A stretch of 64,000 nt of DNA from Echinicola shivajiensis (GCF_018642165.1 NZ_JAHHZM010000007.1:124001-188000); one strand, 5' to 3'; shown: positions 54,606-63,408, counted from the first letter of the stretch. Program-made: numbers and translations. The notes: generated by a model from the sequence alone, not told the origin.

Positions 54606-54638
54606 AATCATGGCATGACTTTAAGTCATGCCATGATT
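54606..54638. terminator. 15-bp perfect hairpin, CATGGCATGA type
   Basis: AATCATGGCATGACT (54606-54620), loop TTA, complement 54624-54638, next to the stop of the minus-strand propeller operon. Can act on either strand. Almost the same as 45401-45433. Confidence 0.6.
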
Positions 54639-54644
54639 TGATAA

Positions 54645-55796
54645 CTATTTCAAATGATATCTTACCAAAACACTTCCTGAATCCTGGTTGACTTGATTGG
54701 CCATTTTGGTAAAGGCATTGTCATCCTTAGATAGTTTTTCCTGATGTTTTTCATAATGTTCCATCAACGATTCAGGGGAGAAGATATTGAAGATAATATT
54801 ATCCTGAAGGAACCTAGGGTTGAGGTAAGGTAGACCATTATCAATATCGTTGATGAACCTGCTGGCAGAGATGGATTTACCTGTGTTTCTGTTAAAAATT
54901 AATGTTCCACTGGCATTTTCTATATAAGAGGTGATCAAATAGTCCTCACTGGCATATAGCCTGGCATTATGATAGATATACCTTTCTCTTGTGCTGGGCT
55001 TATTTAGTAATTCGACCAAGTCATTTTCTTGCAGAAGCTTCATTGGGATTAATTTGTTCTGGAACTCCAAATGATATTTTTGGAATACTTTATTGTCTCT
55101 GAGCCAGTAGATGGAATCGGTAAATGATTTGGTAAAGAAATAATCATCCTTTACTCTTTTCAAGATATTGGATTCGCTCATAAAGGGTATTTGCCCCTCA
55201 TAGGGATTGGGTAAAATGGGCGCCAGCTCGTTTGTTTTGCAGTTCCATTGGTAGAGCAAATGATTATCCAGTGCCTTGTCGTTTTTAGCTAGGCTACTTT
55301 TGATCCCTGGGTGGATATGAATGATATAATCATCGTTTTGAAGGTGTTCCAGTTTGGAAATGAGAAAAGGGATTTTAAATTCTTCTTTGAAATTACCCTC
55401 AAAATCATAGCGGATAAGCTTGGTTCCTGAGAGAATGTCCAAGGTCTTTGATGAATTATTGATGCATGCATCCTGAATGTATTGGTATTCTCCTGGCCCT
55501 CCTCCATAGTTTTCTATGGTTCCTGATAATCTAAAATACTTGTCAAGGATGGCAATTTTATAGGTATGCCCAAAATCCCCAAAGAAATAGCTTTCCCCAT
55601 TAAAAAGGATTTTGTCTGTAAAGAAAAAATTGAAATTGTCAGGTAGGGGAATGTATTCAATCTCACTAATGATTTTGCTCATTTGAATTTCCCTGGAATC
55701 AGATAAGGAGATGGTGGCTATGTTTTTCTTAGAAGCAGTAGGCTTTTCACAGGAGAGGCAAATAAATAGGGACGCAATGAAAAAAGTTGATTTCAT
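54645..55796 (-). CDS. 6-bladed beta-propeller lipoprotein
   Basis: 383 aa, last gene of the minus-strand operon. Lipobox CLSC in MKSTFFIASLFICLSC. Motifs: ISEIEYIPLPDNFNFFFTDKILF, YKIAILDKYFRLSGTI, ENYGGGPGEYQYIQDACIN (signature GGGPGEY), LRYDF-like LIRYDFEGNFKEEF. Starts four bases after the stop of the thioredoxin-like gene, so the two are likely co-translated. Confidence 0.83.
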   Translation of the reverse strand: MKSTFFIASLFICLSCEKPTASKKNIATISLSDSREIQMSKIISEIEYIPLPDNFNFFFTDKILFNGESYFFGDFGHTYKIAILDKYFRLSGTIENYGGGPGEYQYIQDACINNSSKTLDILSGTKLIRYDFEGNFKEEFKIPFLISKLEHLQNDDYIIHIHPGIKSSLAKNDKALDNHLLYQWNCKTNELAPILPNPYEGQIPFMSESNILKRVKDDYFFTKSFTDSIYWLRDNKVFQKYHLEFQNKLIPMKLLQENDLVELLNKPSTRERYIYHNARLYASEDYLITSYIENASGTLIFNRNTGKSISASRFINDIDNGLPYLNPRFLQDNIIFNIFSPESLMEHYEKHQEKLSKDDNAFTKMANQVNQDSGSVLVRYHLK

Positions 55797-55800
55797 GGTT

Positions 55801-56304
55801 TTATTTGTTTTCGTTTAATAAATACTCCAGTTGTTGTTGGAAGTGCTTGGTGACACCTATTTGAGCAAGTCCTTGTACTTGATGTTTTTTAACCAAAAAA
55901 GGTAAAAGGTTTTTGTTGTCGAGCGATACCGTGTCCAGCTTATTTTGCTGGAAAAAGGAACCGGAAGGATCATAAAGGACCGGAAAAGGAAAGTGGTAAT
56001 TATTGAGCTCTCTCTCGATTTTTTCTTTGTCTTGACCGCTTAGATAGAAAATAAAGGCTATTTCTGAGTATTTTTCCTTTGTTTCAGCCCATTCAAAAAC
56101 TTCTGAAAGTGCATGTAAGTTTAGCTTGTCTGTGTTTAAATAAACCACGACCTGATATTCATAATTAAAGTAAATGTCTGTTGAATTATCTATTGAAGGA
56201 ATGATTTCAAGATTCTGAGGTAGGTCAAGCGGATTTTGTTTATGATTACAAGAGCTTATGGTAAGGATTATTATACAAAGTGAAAATATAAGATACTGTT
56301 TCAT
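55801..56304 (-). CDS. Thioredoxin-fold lipoprotein without CxxC
   Basis: 167 aa; lipobox ISSC. After the signal there is a strand (YQVVVYLN) where a thioredoxin would next show its CxxC; here it reads TDKLNLHALSEVFEWA. Then IAFIFYLSGQDKEKIERELNNYHFPFPVLYDPSGSFFQQNKL, the TlpA/AhpC-like middle with a cis-Pro region replaced by LLPFLVKKHQVQGLAQIG. It is therefore probably a binding or structural form, not a redox enzyme. Gap to the upstream gene is three bases, so it is a firm part of the propeller operon. Fold call by eye. Confidence 0.6.
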   Translation of the reverse strand: MKQYLIFSLCIIILTISSCNHKQNPLDLPQNLEIIPSIDNSTDIYFNYEYQVVVYLNTDKLNLHALSEVFEWAETKEKYSEIAFIFYLSGQDKEKIERELNNYHFPFPVLYDPSGSFFQQNKLDTVSLDNKNLLPFLVKKHQVQGLAQIGVTKHFQQQLEYLLNENK

Positions 56305-56307
56305 GCA

Positions 56308-57426
56308 TCAAGGAGTTAAAGTGGTAGAGATGATAACAGGAAAGTTGAAGTCACTCTCAGGCAGAGAAAAGTTAATAGGCTGTCCTATTTGGGCTAAATA
56401 GTCTTTTAGCGAATCATGATAAGTGAGAAAGAGAAAGTGCCCCTCCTGATCTATTCCTATTGGGTAATAGAAAACAGGTGATTCCTCTTCATTTATTTTA
56501 ATACTGTATTTGGTGTTTTTATCATCATCCAAGAATAAAAGTTGCTTATAGACTCCAAAAGGCCCCTGGAGCATGCATTCGATCAAGGTGTTTTGGTCGC
56601 CTTGGAAAATGGCTGTGATGTTGCCAAAACCCTTTTCATTCAGCATGGAAAAGCCTTCCATAAAATCCATATCCCAATAGGATGATGGAATAGCATAAGG
56701 GCCGAAGTCTATTGTATAAATCGGCTTTATGGAATCCCCTGCGTATTGATAGGTTTGATGGTCAAATGACTCAATAAAATTGACTTTATTACCAGAGAGA
56801 AAGAAGTTCCGCTCTGTCATGGGAAGTAGTTGTCCTGAATATTCATTTGGAAGATAAGTATCTACTATTTCACCCGTTGCTGATACTTTGACCACCCTAT
56901 TTTTAATTATAGGTAGATTATATCCGCCACAGAGTAAGTACTCGTCATTTGGAAGTTTGGTGAAAGATGTAGCAACATATTCTGATTTGAATTTGATTTC
57001 AGGGCTTCCTAATGTGCTGATTTGATAAATGGTGGCCATGTCTCCCACTGTTGATAGTAGCTCCAATTTTCCATCAGTGCCTATATGGAAATCATCCAAG
57101 GACGGAATGTTTTCAGGACCTTCGCCTTCTTCAATGGCCATTTTGACATAGTTACCCGCTTGGTCGAAAACATGAAGGCTTTTACGTTTGCTTTCCTCAT
57201 CCATGATATATAAATGGGATCCGGATTTTCTGATTCTTAATCTATTTCCCATCAAGTTCTCCGAATTGGTTTCCAAAGGAATGGCATCAATGATTTCAAG
57301 ACTAGTCGTCTGAAGTTTTTTGGTGTTTTCCAGTGAGATTATGTTTCCAGCGTTCTGCTTAGAGGATGGCGAACTGCAGGAAAGAGAAAGACAAATAACT
57401 GTTAAAAATAAGTAGACGCTTTTCAT
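56308..57426 (-). CDS. 6-bladed/BF3164-like beta-propeller lipoprotein
   Basis: 372 aa from ATG at 57426, chosen because it begins the lipoprotein signal MKSVYLFLTVICLSLSC and leaves a 1-bp gap to the gene before; a longer frame would overlap that gene by 60 bp. Motifs: TSLEIIDAIPLETNSENLMGNRLRI, SHLYIMDEESKRKSLHVFDQAG, IEEGEGPENIPSLDDFHI (signature GEGPENI). Confidence 0.8.
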   Translation of the reverse strand: MKSVYLFLTVICLSLSCSSPSSKQNAGNIISLENTKKLQTTSLEIIDAIPLETNSENLMGNRLRIRKSGSHLYIMDEESKRKSLHVFDQAGNYVKMAIEEGEGPENIPSLDDFHIGTDGKLELLSTVGDMATIYQISTLGSPEIKFKSEYVATSFTKLPNDEYLLCGGYNLPIIKNRVVKVSATGEIVDTYLPNEYSGQLLPMTERNFFLSGNKVNFIESFDHQTYQYAGDSIKPIYTIDFGPYAIPSSYWDMDFMEGFSMLNEKGFGNITAIFQGDQNTLIECMLQGPFGVYKQLLFLDDDKNTKYSIKINEEESPVFYYPIGIDQEGHFLFLTYHDSLKDYLAQIGQPINFSLPESDFNFPVIISTTLTP

Positions 57427-57427
57427 A

Positions 57428-58594
57428 TTAGTTGTTATCTGATTCGGTAATTTGGTAAATGCCATATTGGATAAAATCCTCTTCCTCATCTGGGTTGATC
57501 AATCGGATCAAGAGACGGTTTCCCGGTAAGGCCATGGCTATTTTTCCATAAGGAATGGATAGGTCTTTGCTCAGCTGCTTATGTTCGTCCAGTAGGATGA
57601 TTTTGTGATAGTTCGGATCCTTGAAGTGGTGGTAGTTAGGATCCTCCGCTTTGTTTTTTTCGTAAATCCCAAGGGAAATATCCTTTACATATTCCAGTGC
57701 CATCAATTCACCATCCAATTTGAACAGATTACGATTGAAGGCTGACAGGGTGATTCTTCCATTGGAGGGCATATTGTCAAGGGAGATAGATTGGCTCTCA
57801 AGGACTTTAAACTCATCGTGGTTGATTTTTACCCTTGATATTACTTCGCCCGTATTGATATCTAAAACAGTGATTTCATTGTCCAAAGAAGTGGTCAAAT
57901 ACAGCTTAGGATTGTTTTTTCCTTGCAAAGTGTATATGGGAGAGTAAACATCATTAATGGATGGGTCAAGGGACTTATATAGAGCCCTTTCTGCTACAGG
58001 TGCAATTTCATAGGAGTTACTTTCCTGTTCATTGGAAATCTCGATAAGGTTGGTGCTTCTAAAATCTCTTTTTCCCATATATTTGCTTACTCCTGAAGGA
58101 TTGGAAATAAAATAAAGGGAGGAAGGGTCATTGTTTTTGTAGAAATGGGCAAAAGGTCTCAAGCTGCTATAGAGGTGTATTTTTACACTGGATTTATAGG
58201 GTTGTCGTTTTTGCAAAACTAACTTTTGATCATAAAGCAATAGCTCTGTAGCCGTTAATGCCCATATATCCCCGTTTTCTGAAAAACCAAGACAATTTAA
58301 GGACGTGGTGTATTTGTCAGGGGCATCGCCTTGCATGTTTTTGCTGATGAGAATTTCTCCTTTCTCATTCAGGATAGCGATTTCAGTTCCTTCGCTGCGT
58401 TTATGAATATAACCGAGATAAAGGCCATCCTTTGGGTAGTGGTCTATGATCTCCACTGGCCAGAGTGAGTTGATCTGAAATTCATCTACTTTTTCTAAGG
58501 AATATTGTGCGAGAGTATTCCTTGTGAAAAATATACCTAATAATAGAAGAAAAGAAATAAGCTGAGATTTCGATAGAAACTTGAGATTATCCAT
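57428..58594 (-). CDS. Secreted beta-propeller-like protein
   Basis: 388 aa. Unlike its neighbours it has a cleavable Sec signal (KSQLISFLLLLGIFFTRNTLAQ) and no lipobox Cys. Strand-rich throughout: GLYLGYIHKRSEGTEIAILNEKGEIL, LNCLGFSENGDIWALTATELLLYD, LTTSLDNEITVLDINTGEVISRVKIN, GKIAMALPGNRLLIRL. The GDAPDKYTTSLN phrase stands where the lipoproteins have GxGPxxY. Probably a periplasmic member of the same group. Confidence 0.72.
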   Translation of the reverse strand: MDNLKFLSKSQLISFLLLLGIFFTRNTLAQYSLEKVDEFQINSLWPVEIIDHYPKDGLYLGYIHKRSEGTEIAILNEKGEILISKNMQGDAPDKYTTSLNCLGFSENGDIWALTATELLLYDQKLVLQKRQPYKSSVKIHLYSSLRPFAHFYKNNDPSSLYFISNPSGVSKYMGKRDFRSTNLIEISNEQESNSYEIAPVAERALYKSLDPSINDVYSPIYTLQGKNNPKLYLTTSLDNEITVLDINTGEVISRVKINHDEFKVLESQSISLDNMPSNGRITLSAFNRNLFKLDGELMALEYVKDISLGIYEKNKAEDPNYHHFKDPNYHKIILLDEHKQLSKDLSIPYGKIAMALPGNRLLIRLINPDEEEDFIQYGIYQITESDNN

Positions 58595-58651
58595 AGAAAT
58601 GGTGTTTTAGTAAATAGCTTTGATTAGGAAATGTTATTCGGAGAAGAATGG

Positions 58652-59830
58652 TCAATTGTCATCCTTCAACCCCACTTTATAAATCGTGAAATAATCTTTT
58701 TCCACTTCTGGATCAGGTTTTTCCTGCATCCAAATTTGACCGTCGCGCACCAGCATGCTATTTGCCCTCAAATCTTTGGGAATAAAATCATTTAGTCTAT
58801 TGCCCAAAGTATCAAAGACAGCAATATGATTGGAATACTTTTTAGCCATCCTTTCCCTAAAAAGTTTTGCTTCCTCTGGCGTTTTATTGCTCTCACTTGT
58901 TTCCCTGTCCTGGGCGTCATAACCAGGGAAATAGGCCACTAAAAATTGATCATCAATTTTTTTAATATTATAGATTCTGCCTGTTGTCAAAAATAGCCCT
59001 ACAAAGTCAGCAGTGGATTTTAGGTCGCCTCCCTTGAAGTAACGATAATTGGGCAATTCAATGGGGATAGAAGAAATCAATGTATAAGGAGGCTTGGCCT
59101 CAAATTCATAAATCACAGGTTCAATCCCAAATACGATATAAATTCTATCGTCGGTTGAGGTATACGCAGGAGCCCAAGAATCCCTGAAAAAATGCTTGCC
59201 ATTCCTAAAAAGACTTCCTTCGGGAAAGGAAATAAAGGGCTCTTTTTCCCCTTTCTCTGGGTCAAGCCAATTCATCAAAGTCATTTCTTTGTAGCTTTCC
59301 AAACTGGTATAGTCCACTTTTCCGGAGCCTTGATTGTAATAGATATATCTGTTTCCCAATTTTTCCATTCCAAAGCCCATGGTTTTATTGGAGAAATTAT
59401 AATACTCAAAATCTTTATGCTTTACCTTGGATAGCAAATTTCCCGCAAAATCGTACCTCAAAAATCCATTATAACCATATGCCAAAAAAGAACTGTCGGA
59501 GTCAATCCTCAAGGGAGACATTAATCCTCCATAACCATCGGGTATATCTCCCAATTTTGAAAATGATGCATGGATATTTCCATCAAAATCTGCTACTTGA
59601 ATTTCTTCTGAATTGGGGCTGTCATCGGTAAATATGATAGTTTCAGTCTTGGGGTCAATATCATGAATTACAGGAAGGCCTAGAAGGTGGATTTGTACGC
59701 TATCGAGAATTTCGAGTCTTATTGTACTCGCTTTTTTTATCTCGCCAAGTTGGCTTGATTTTTTCTCTTGGGTTTCGCAGGAAAGGAAAGCTGGAAAGAC
59801 TAAAAGAAAGATGTAAAAAGGCTTTAGCAT
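58652..59830 (-). CDS. Beta-propeller lipoprotein, DUF4221/BF3164-like
   Basis: 392 aa; lipobox FLSC. Begins IRLEILDSVQIHLLGLPVIHDIDPKTETIIF and ends with LVRDGQIWMQEKPDPEVEKDYFTIYKVGL. The closing motif DPEVExDYxxxYK is shared with the divergent gene at 61192, which has the same gene length and order of segments, so the two are paralogues. A run YDAQDRETSESNKTPEEAKLFRERMAKKYS is helical and is matched in the other by a similar Glu/Lys helix. Confidence 0.75.
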   Translation of the reverse strand: MLKPFYIFLLVFPAFLSCETQEKKSSQLGEIKKASTIRLEILDSVQIHLLGLPVIHDIDPKTETIIFTDDSPNSEEIQVADFDGNIHASFSKLGDIPDGYGGLMSPLRIDSDSSFLAYGYNGFLRYDFAGNLLSKVKHKDFEYYNFSNKTMGFGMEKLGNRYIYYNQGSGKVDYTSLESYKEMTLMNWLDPEKGEKEPFISFPEGSLFRNGKHFFRDSWAPAYTSTDDRIYIVFGIEPVIYEFEAKPPYTLISSIPIELPNYRYFKGGDLKSTADFVGLFLTTGRIYNIKKIDDQFLVAYFPGYDAQDRETSESNKTPEEAKLFRERMAKKYSNHIAVFDTLGNRLNDFIPKDLRANSMLVRDGQIWMQEKPDPEVEKDYFTIYKVGLKDDN

Positions 59831-59965
59831 GGTCCTAGGGCTTATTGGTTAAAAATTAGTTTTAACTTTTCATAAAGGAGGCTATCATTAAAAGGAGTCC
59901 CTGAATTGTTTTTTATGTTCTGAAAGTCTCAGTATTGGGGAATTAGAAGTTTTATACAAAATTTA

Positions 59966-61039
59966 TTAAAGTTCAAAAACCGCCACATTGGGATCTTCAT
60001 CTTTAGTGATAGCATAAATTTTCATCTCTTTTTCATCCATTGAAAAGCTTAGTATGGGATAATCTAAGAGATAATTATTTAGGAAATTCCCCTCATAATC
60101 AAATTGAAATATTTTTGAATGAGAGTCGGGAACAGATTCTCTTGAATTTGTTTTGCCGATATACAAGACGAAAAAACTGTCTTTGGCTAAGTATAACTGG
60201 CTGTAATGCATAGTAGAAGGTTGATGAAAGACCGGATAGGTTTCTGTTGTCCATTGACGAAGTTCAAATGAGGGATCTTCGCCTAAAGGCCCTTCTATAT
60301 ATAAAATCTTGCCCGTTTCGAGCTCAAAGATTTCCACAAAGTCTTTTAGTATACCAGAAATCCCCACATATTTCTTGTCCAAAGAGCTACTAAGTTTGCC
60401 TTGGCAGATATGGGAAACAGAGAAGGGATTGAGTCCCTTTTTATCGATCATGTTTTTCCAAGAGCCCAGTTTTCTTAGGGTGTCTCCTTCAAAATTTATT
60501 TCTGCCAGTTTATCCCAAATATTTGCTGTCTTAACGATAAATGAGCTTTGTGAAGTAAGAGTCATTTCAGTGACCAGATTTAGGTTGGTAGGGGCTTTTA
60601 TTTGAGTGGTAGCCAGTTTGCTGCTATCATCATCATTTATATTGAATTTATTGATTGTTCTGCAGTTGGAATCATAGTTCCAGAATTCTCCAGTTTTGAA
60701 ACCGGCTTCCAAGCTAGATGATGTTATTATTTCTCCTGGACCAAGTCCCTTTTTTCCCATTGTTTTAAGAAAGGTCCTTTTTTCCAGGTTATACAAATAG
60801 AAAACGTCAGATTCTTGTTGGCTATTTTCAGCGATAATAAGATGATTGTCCAAGTATAAGATATGTCTTGGATTTAAGAATTCTTGGAAGGATAGCTTTA
60901 GGCCTGTTAGTTTTTTCGGTGCAGGGATATCTTTTGCTGTAAAATTTATTTTTTTTCTTTGGTTGTAAGTGGAGGTTTCCTGTTTTTGGCTACAGTTTAT
61001 TGTTAATAGGAAAAAGGAAAAGATTATAAAGTATCGCAT
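59966..61039 (-). CDS. BF3164/TolB-like propeller lipoprotein
   Basis: 357 aa, first gene of the minus-strand operon. Signal MRYFIIFSFFLLTINCS with lipobox TINC. Family pattern: LSFQEFLNPRHILYLDNHLIIAEN, DVFYLYNLEKRTFLKTMGKKGLGPGEI (signature GLGPGEI), QFDYEGNFLNNYLLDYPI, MKIYAITKDEDPNVAVFEL at the end, which is the usual BF3164-type close. A -7 box lies 39 bp upstream. Confidence 0.8.
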   Translation of the reverse strand: MRYFIIFSFFLLTINCSQKQETSTYNQRKKINFTAKDIPAPKKLTGLKLSFQEFLNPRHILYLDNHLIIAENSQQESDVFYLYNLEKRTFLKTMGKKGLGPGEIITSSSLEAGFKTGEFWNYDSNCRTINKFNINDDDSSKLATTQIKAPTNLNLVTEMTLTSQSSFIVKTANIWDKLAEINFEGDTLRKLGSWKNMIDKKGLNPFSVSHICQGKLSSSLDKKYVGISGILKDFVEIFELETGKILYIEGPLGEDPSFELRQWTTETYPVFHQPSTMHYSQLYLAKDSFFVLYIGKTNSRESVPDSHSKIFQFDYEGNFLNNYLLDYPILSFSMDEKEMKIYAITKDEDPNVAVFEL

Positions 61040-61077
61040 ATTTAAAAGTAATGTTGATATAATAATAGTGTAAACTA

Positions 61078-61085
61078 CAAAAATA
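61078..61085 (-). promoter_or_regulatory. -7 box for the minus-strand propeller operon
   Basis: Reads TATTTTTG on the minus strand, ending 39 bp before the start codon at 61039. No clear -33 box. Confidence 0.4.
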
Positions 61086-61111
61086 GTTTTAAAACTAAAA
61101 TTTAATTAATG

Positions 61112-61119
61112 TATTTTTG
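61112..61119 (+). promoter_or_regulatory. -7 box for the divergent propeller gene
   Basis: TATTTTTG with GTTTT (61086-61090) 21 bp before it as a near -33 match; TATGTTTG at 61128-61135 is an alternative. The two facing TATTTTTG boxes make a compact divergent promoter. Confidence 0.4.
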
Positions 61120-61191
61120 GTACTACTTATGTTTGGGATGTGGACTGGATGGTCATTGAGGATAAAAGGACATTAAAAAGGAAATCAAATC

Positions 61192-62376
61192 ATGGTAAGG
61201 AATTCATTACTGATAGCTATTGGTGTGGCTGTATTATTAGTTGGCTGTGGGAAAAAGGAAAAGCAAATACTGCAAGGGCCGACAGCTGATCTAGAATTGG
61301 AACTCGTGGATTCTTTGGTGGTAGATGAGCTGGAACCCTTATTGATGGATGATCATCTGGCGAGTTTGGGCTATTTTATGCTGAGAAACAATCAAAGTCG
61401 ACAGCCTTTATTGGTAGATGAAAATGGGACTGTGATAAAGGAATATGATATTCTTAACGACAGCCCCAATGGAATTGGAAGCTATGGGGTTGGATATAGA
61501 TTGTTGAACGATACTGCTTGGGTGGCCCAAAATCTAATGACCGGTTATTATGTTTTTGACTATCAAGGAAACAAGAAGAAAAGTTTGCCTGCAGTGACCG
61601 AAGGTATATTCTCCATTACCATAAATGCGACAAGAACTACCTTTCATCCCTACAGTAAAAATGGTGAGTTGTATGTTCTTGGAGAGGAAAGAAATGCCTA
61701 TAACCATAAGGAGGTCAATGCAGAAAAACTAGGTGCAGGTTTTTACAGCCAAGCGAAAACAGTTTTTAACTATAATATTGAAGATGTAGAGAGTGAGCTA
61801 ATTACTACCTATCCTGAGGAATGGGAACCTAGGAAGTCTGGCCGATATGTGGGAGAGGCTTCTCCTCTGGTGACCATTAACAGGAAGAATAAAGAAATGG
61901 CTTTGCTGCCATCTGCAGGGAATCAGCTTTTTATATATGATTATTCTGGAGAAGAACCGATTTTAAAAGATAGTGTCAAACTGAGTCATCGTTTCAGGCC
62001 TGATTTAGCTCCAGATATAGATCTTGATGCTGAGCGTTGGTTGGATGATTATCCCTTTTTTACAGACCTAAGGGTTTTGGATGATGGATATTTGGTGGGC
62101 TTTTATACCAGGATACCTAAGGAGATATTGAAGGAATTACGAGCCAAAAGTGAGCAGTACTATCAGTTGCCAGAATTTAAGGAGGCCTCTGAACAGTATG
62201 CCAAGCCATATTATATGGTTATTAAGGATGGCAAGCAAGTAGGGGTGATCAATGAGCTGCCAGTTCATGGCGGCATCAACTTTTCGGACGAAGAAGGATT
62301 TATCTATGTTAATGACAATCTTGACCCGGAAGTGGAGCGGGATTATAATGTTTTTTATAAGCTGAAGGTGAAATAA
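61192..62376 (+). CDS. Beta-propeller lipoprotein, paralogue of 58652 gene
   Basis: 394 aa; signal MVRNSLLIAIGVAVLLVGC. Strand units such as LASLGYFMLRNNQSRQPLLVDENG, TGYYVFDYQGNKKKSLPAV, GNQLFIYDYSGEEPILKDSVKL; C-terminal DGKQVGVINELPVHGGINFSDEEGF and NLDPEVERDYNVFYKLKV. Divergent from the operon containing its paralogue. The stop TAA shares its last base with a 7-bp array. Confidence 0.75.
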   Translation: MVRNSLLIAIGVAVLLVGCGKKEKQILQGPTADLELELVDSLVVDELEPLLMDDHLASLGYFMLRNNQSRQPLLVDENGTVIKEYDILNDSPNGIGSYGVGYRLLNDTAWVAQNLMTGYYVFDYQGNKKKSLPAVTEGIFSITINATRTTFHPYSKNGELYVLGEERNAYNHKEVNAEKLGAGFYSQAKTVFNYNIEDVESELITTYPEEWEPRKSGRYVGEASPLVTINRKNKEMALLPSAGNQLFIYDYSGEEPILKDSVKLSHRFRPDLAPDIDLDAERWLDDYPFFTDLRVLDDGYLVGFYTRIPKEILKELRAKSEQYYQLPEFKEASEQYAKPYYMVIKDGKQVGVINELPVHGGINFSDEEGFIYVNDNLDPEVERDYNVFYKLKVK

Positions 62377-62410
62377 GTATCAAGTAGCTAGTATTAAGTA
62401 CAAAGTATTT
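62376..62410 (+). repeat. 7-bp tandem array touching a stop codon
   Basis: AGTATCA, AGTAGCT, AGTATTA, AGTACAA, AGTATTT. The first A is the last base of TAA. Confidence 0.78.
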
Positions 62411-63287
62411 GCTCAGAGGCTAGACATTAGATGATAGACTTATAGAAAGTTGAGCAAAGGTCTCTCTCTGAATTAGCTGATAATAATAGCAGAAGATTGT
62501 GGCTCTATATTTAATAATGTGACTAAACCTTAATAAGGGATACCTTCTTAGCAAGCCTGTCGCAGGCGACCTCAATTATATTTGCAAATCCGCCTTACAG
62601 ATATTGAGCGTTAAGAAATTAAAGAAGTGGGTAAGCAATAAGGCAGGCTTGCCTGCCTGTCCGGCTAGGCAGGTCTGAAGAAGTGCTGAACAAAGAGGTT
62701 GCAGGTAGCTATGCAGGAGGAGTTTGCCTGCATGAGGGAGGGCTTTAATTTTAACTCAATAGATGTATACCTGTGCGCTGTGGCGTAGCGGCGGGGTTTC
62801 CTCCTTAGGCGGACAGGTTTAGGTTACTTTTTTCACCTGTAGGAAAAAAGTAACAAATCAGATGAGGTAAGGATCACACTGAAATTTGGCAAACAAAGTA
62901 AAAGTTGCCCACAGTAAATCATATAGAACCAAGGTTTTTTCTTATAGCCAGAGCCTCCAAAAGCAGATAATTGATAGGGTGACTTGGATATATTGGGAAA
63001 GAAATGAGTGTTGCCTTTTATTGTATTAATGTGATTTTTAGGTTTGTTTTAAACCCCGTATTTTAAATAATTATGTGTATTTATTGTTTTTAGGTTTGTT
63101 TATTGATCTTTTTTTAAATTTTTTTCATTTTATGCCTTTTGTGAAAAATGTAATTTATTTGGTGTTTTTTGAACTGGACTATTGTTTGAATTGCCTGCAA
63201 ACGGTTTCGGCTTTTCAATATTAAATAATTATCACTGAATTTCGAATATTGTCAAATTGTTAATAAAAATTATTTTTTGTTGCGGTA
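62377..63287. other. 0.9-kb spacer with a palindrome cluster
   Basis: No convincing gene; a 25-codon frame at about 62711 lies on repeat sequence. The left half is GC-richer and dense in hairpins (62555-62854), the right half is very AT-rich and has two copies of TTTTTAGGTTTGTTT (about 63036 and 63088). Confidence 0.55.
62555..62854. repeat. Cluster of four palindromes
   Basis: GCCTG/CAGGC (62555-62567); AGGCAGGC-TT-GCCTGCCT (62641-62658, perfect); ATGCAGG/CCTGCAT (62711-62733); GTTACTTTTTTC (62823-62834) with its exact complement at 62843-62854. Looks like dispersed intergenic repeat material. Confidence 0.65.
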
Positions 63288-63319
63288 TTTGCAATTTTGA
63301 ATCCTGTTTTTTACGTTTG
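63288..63319 (+). promoter_or_regulatory. Consensus Bacteroidota promoter
   Basis: TTTG (63288-63291), 20 bp, then TACGTTTG (63312-63319): both boxes and the spacing match the known sigma-ABfr-type promoter. Start would be near 63326, giving a leader of about 120 nt. Confidence 0.72.
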
Positions 63320-63325
63320 AATTAC

Positions 63326-63337
63326 AATCACGTGATT
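63326..63337. promoter_or_regulatory. 12-bp perfect palindrome at the predicted start site
   Basis: AATCACGTGATT lies exactly where transcription should begin, a good place for a repressor site. Confidence 0.5.
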
Positions 63338-63370
63338 AAGTAATTAATAGTACCTGCCCAAAATAATTAG

Positions 63371-63408
63371 CCTCAGAAAAATCCGGCGCCCAAGGGACAG
63401 TCGGGAGG
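63371..63408 (+). promoter_or_regulatory. Nested hairpin in the leader
   Basis: GC-rich island in an AT-rich leader: CCTC (63371) with GAGG (63405), CCG (63383) with CGG (63402), CCC (63389) with GGG (63394). Possible regulatory RNA fold. Confidence 0.35.

Larger units (their letters stand above)
54241..54644. other. Repeat-packed spacer between convergent genes
   Basis: 404 bp without a gene. Contains the short repeat (54329-54355), a three-unit 7-bp array (54395-54415: AGTATGG, AGTGTAA, AGTAGTA), the second 98-bp element (54442-54539) and a strong hairpin (54606-54638). Confidence 0.7.

Noticed and set aside
62711-62788. 25-codon frame in the right spacer
   Set aside because: Lies on palindromic repeat sequence; likely a by-product of the repeat.
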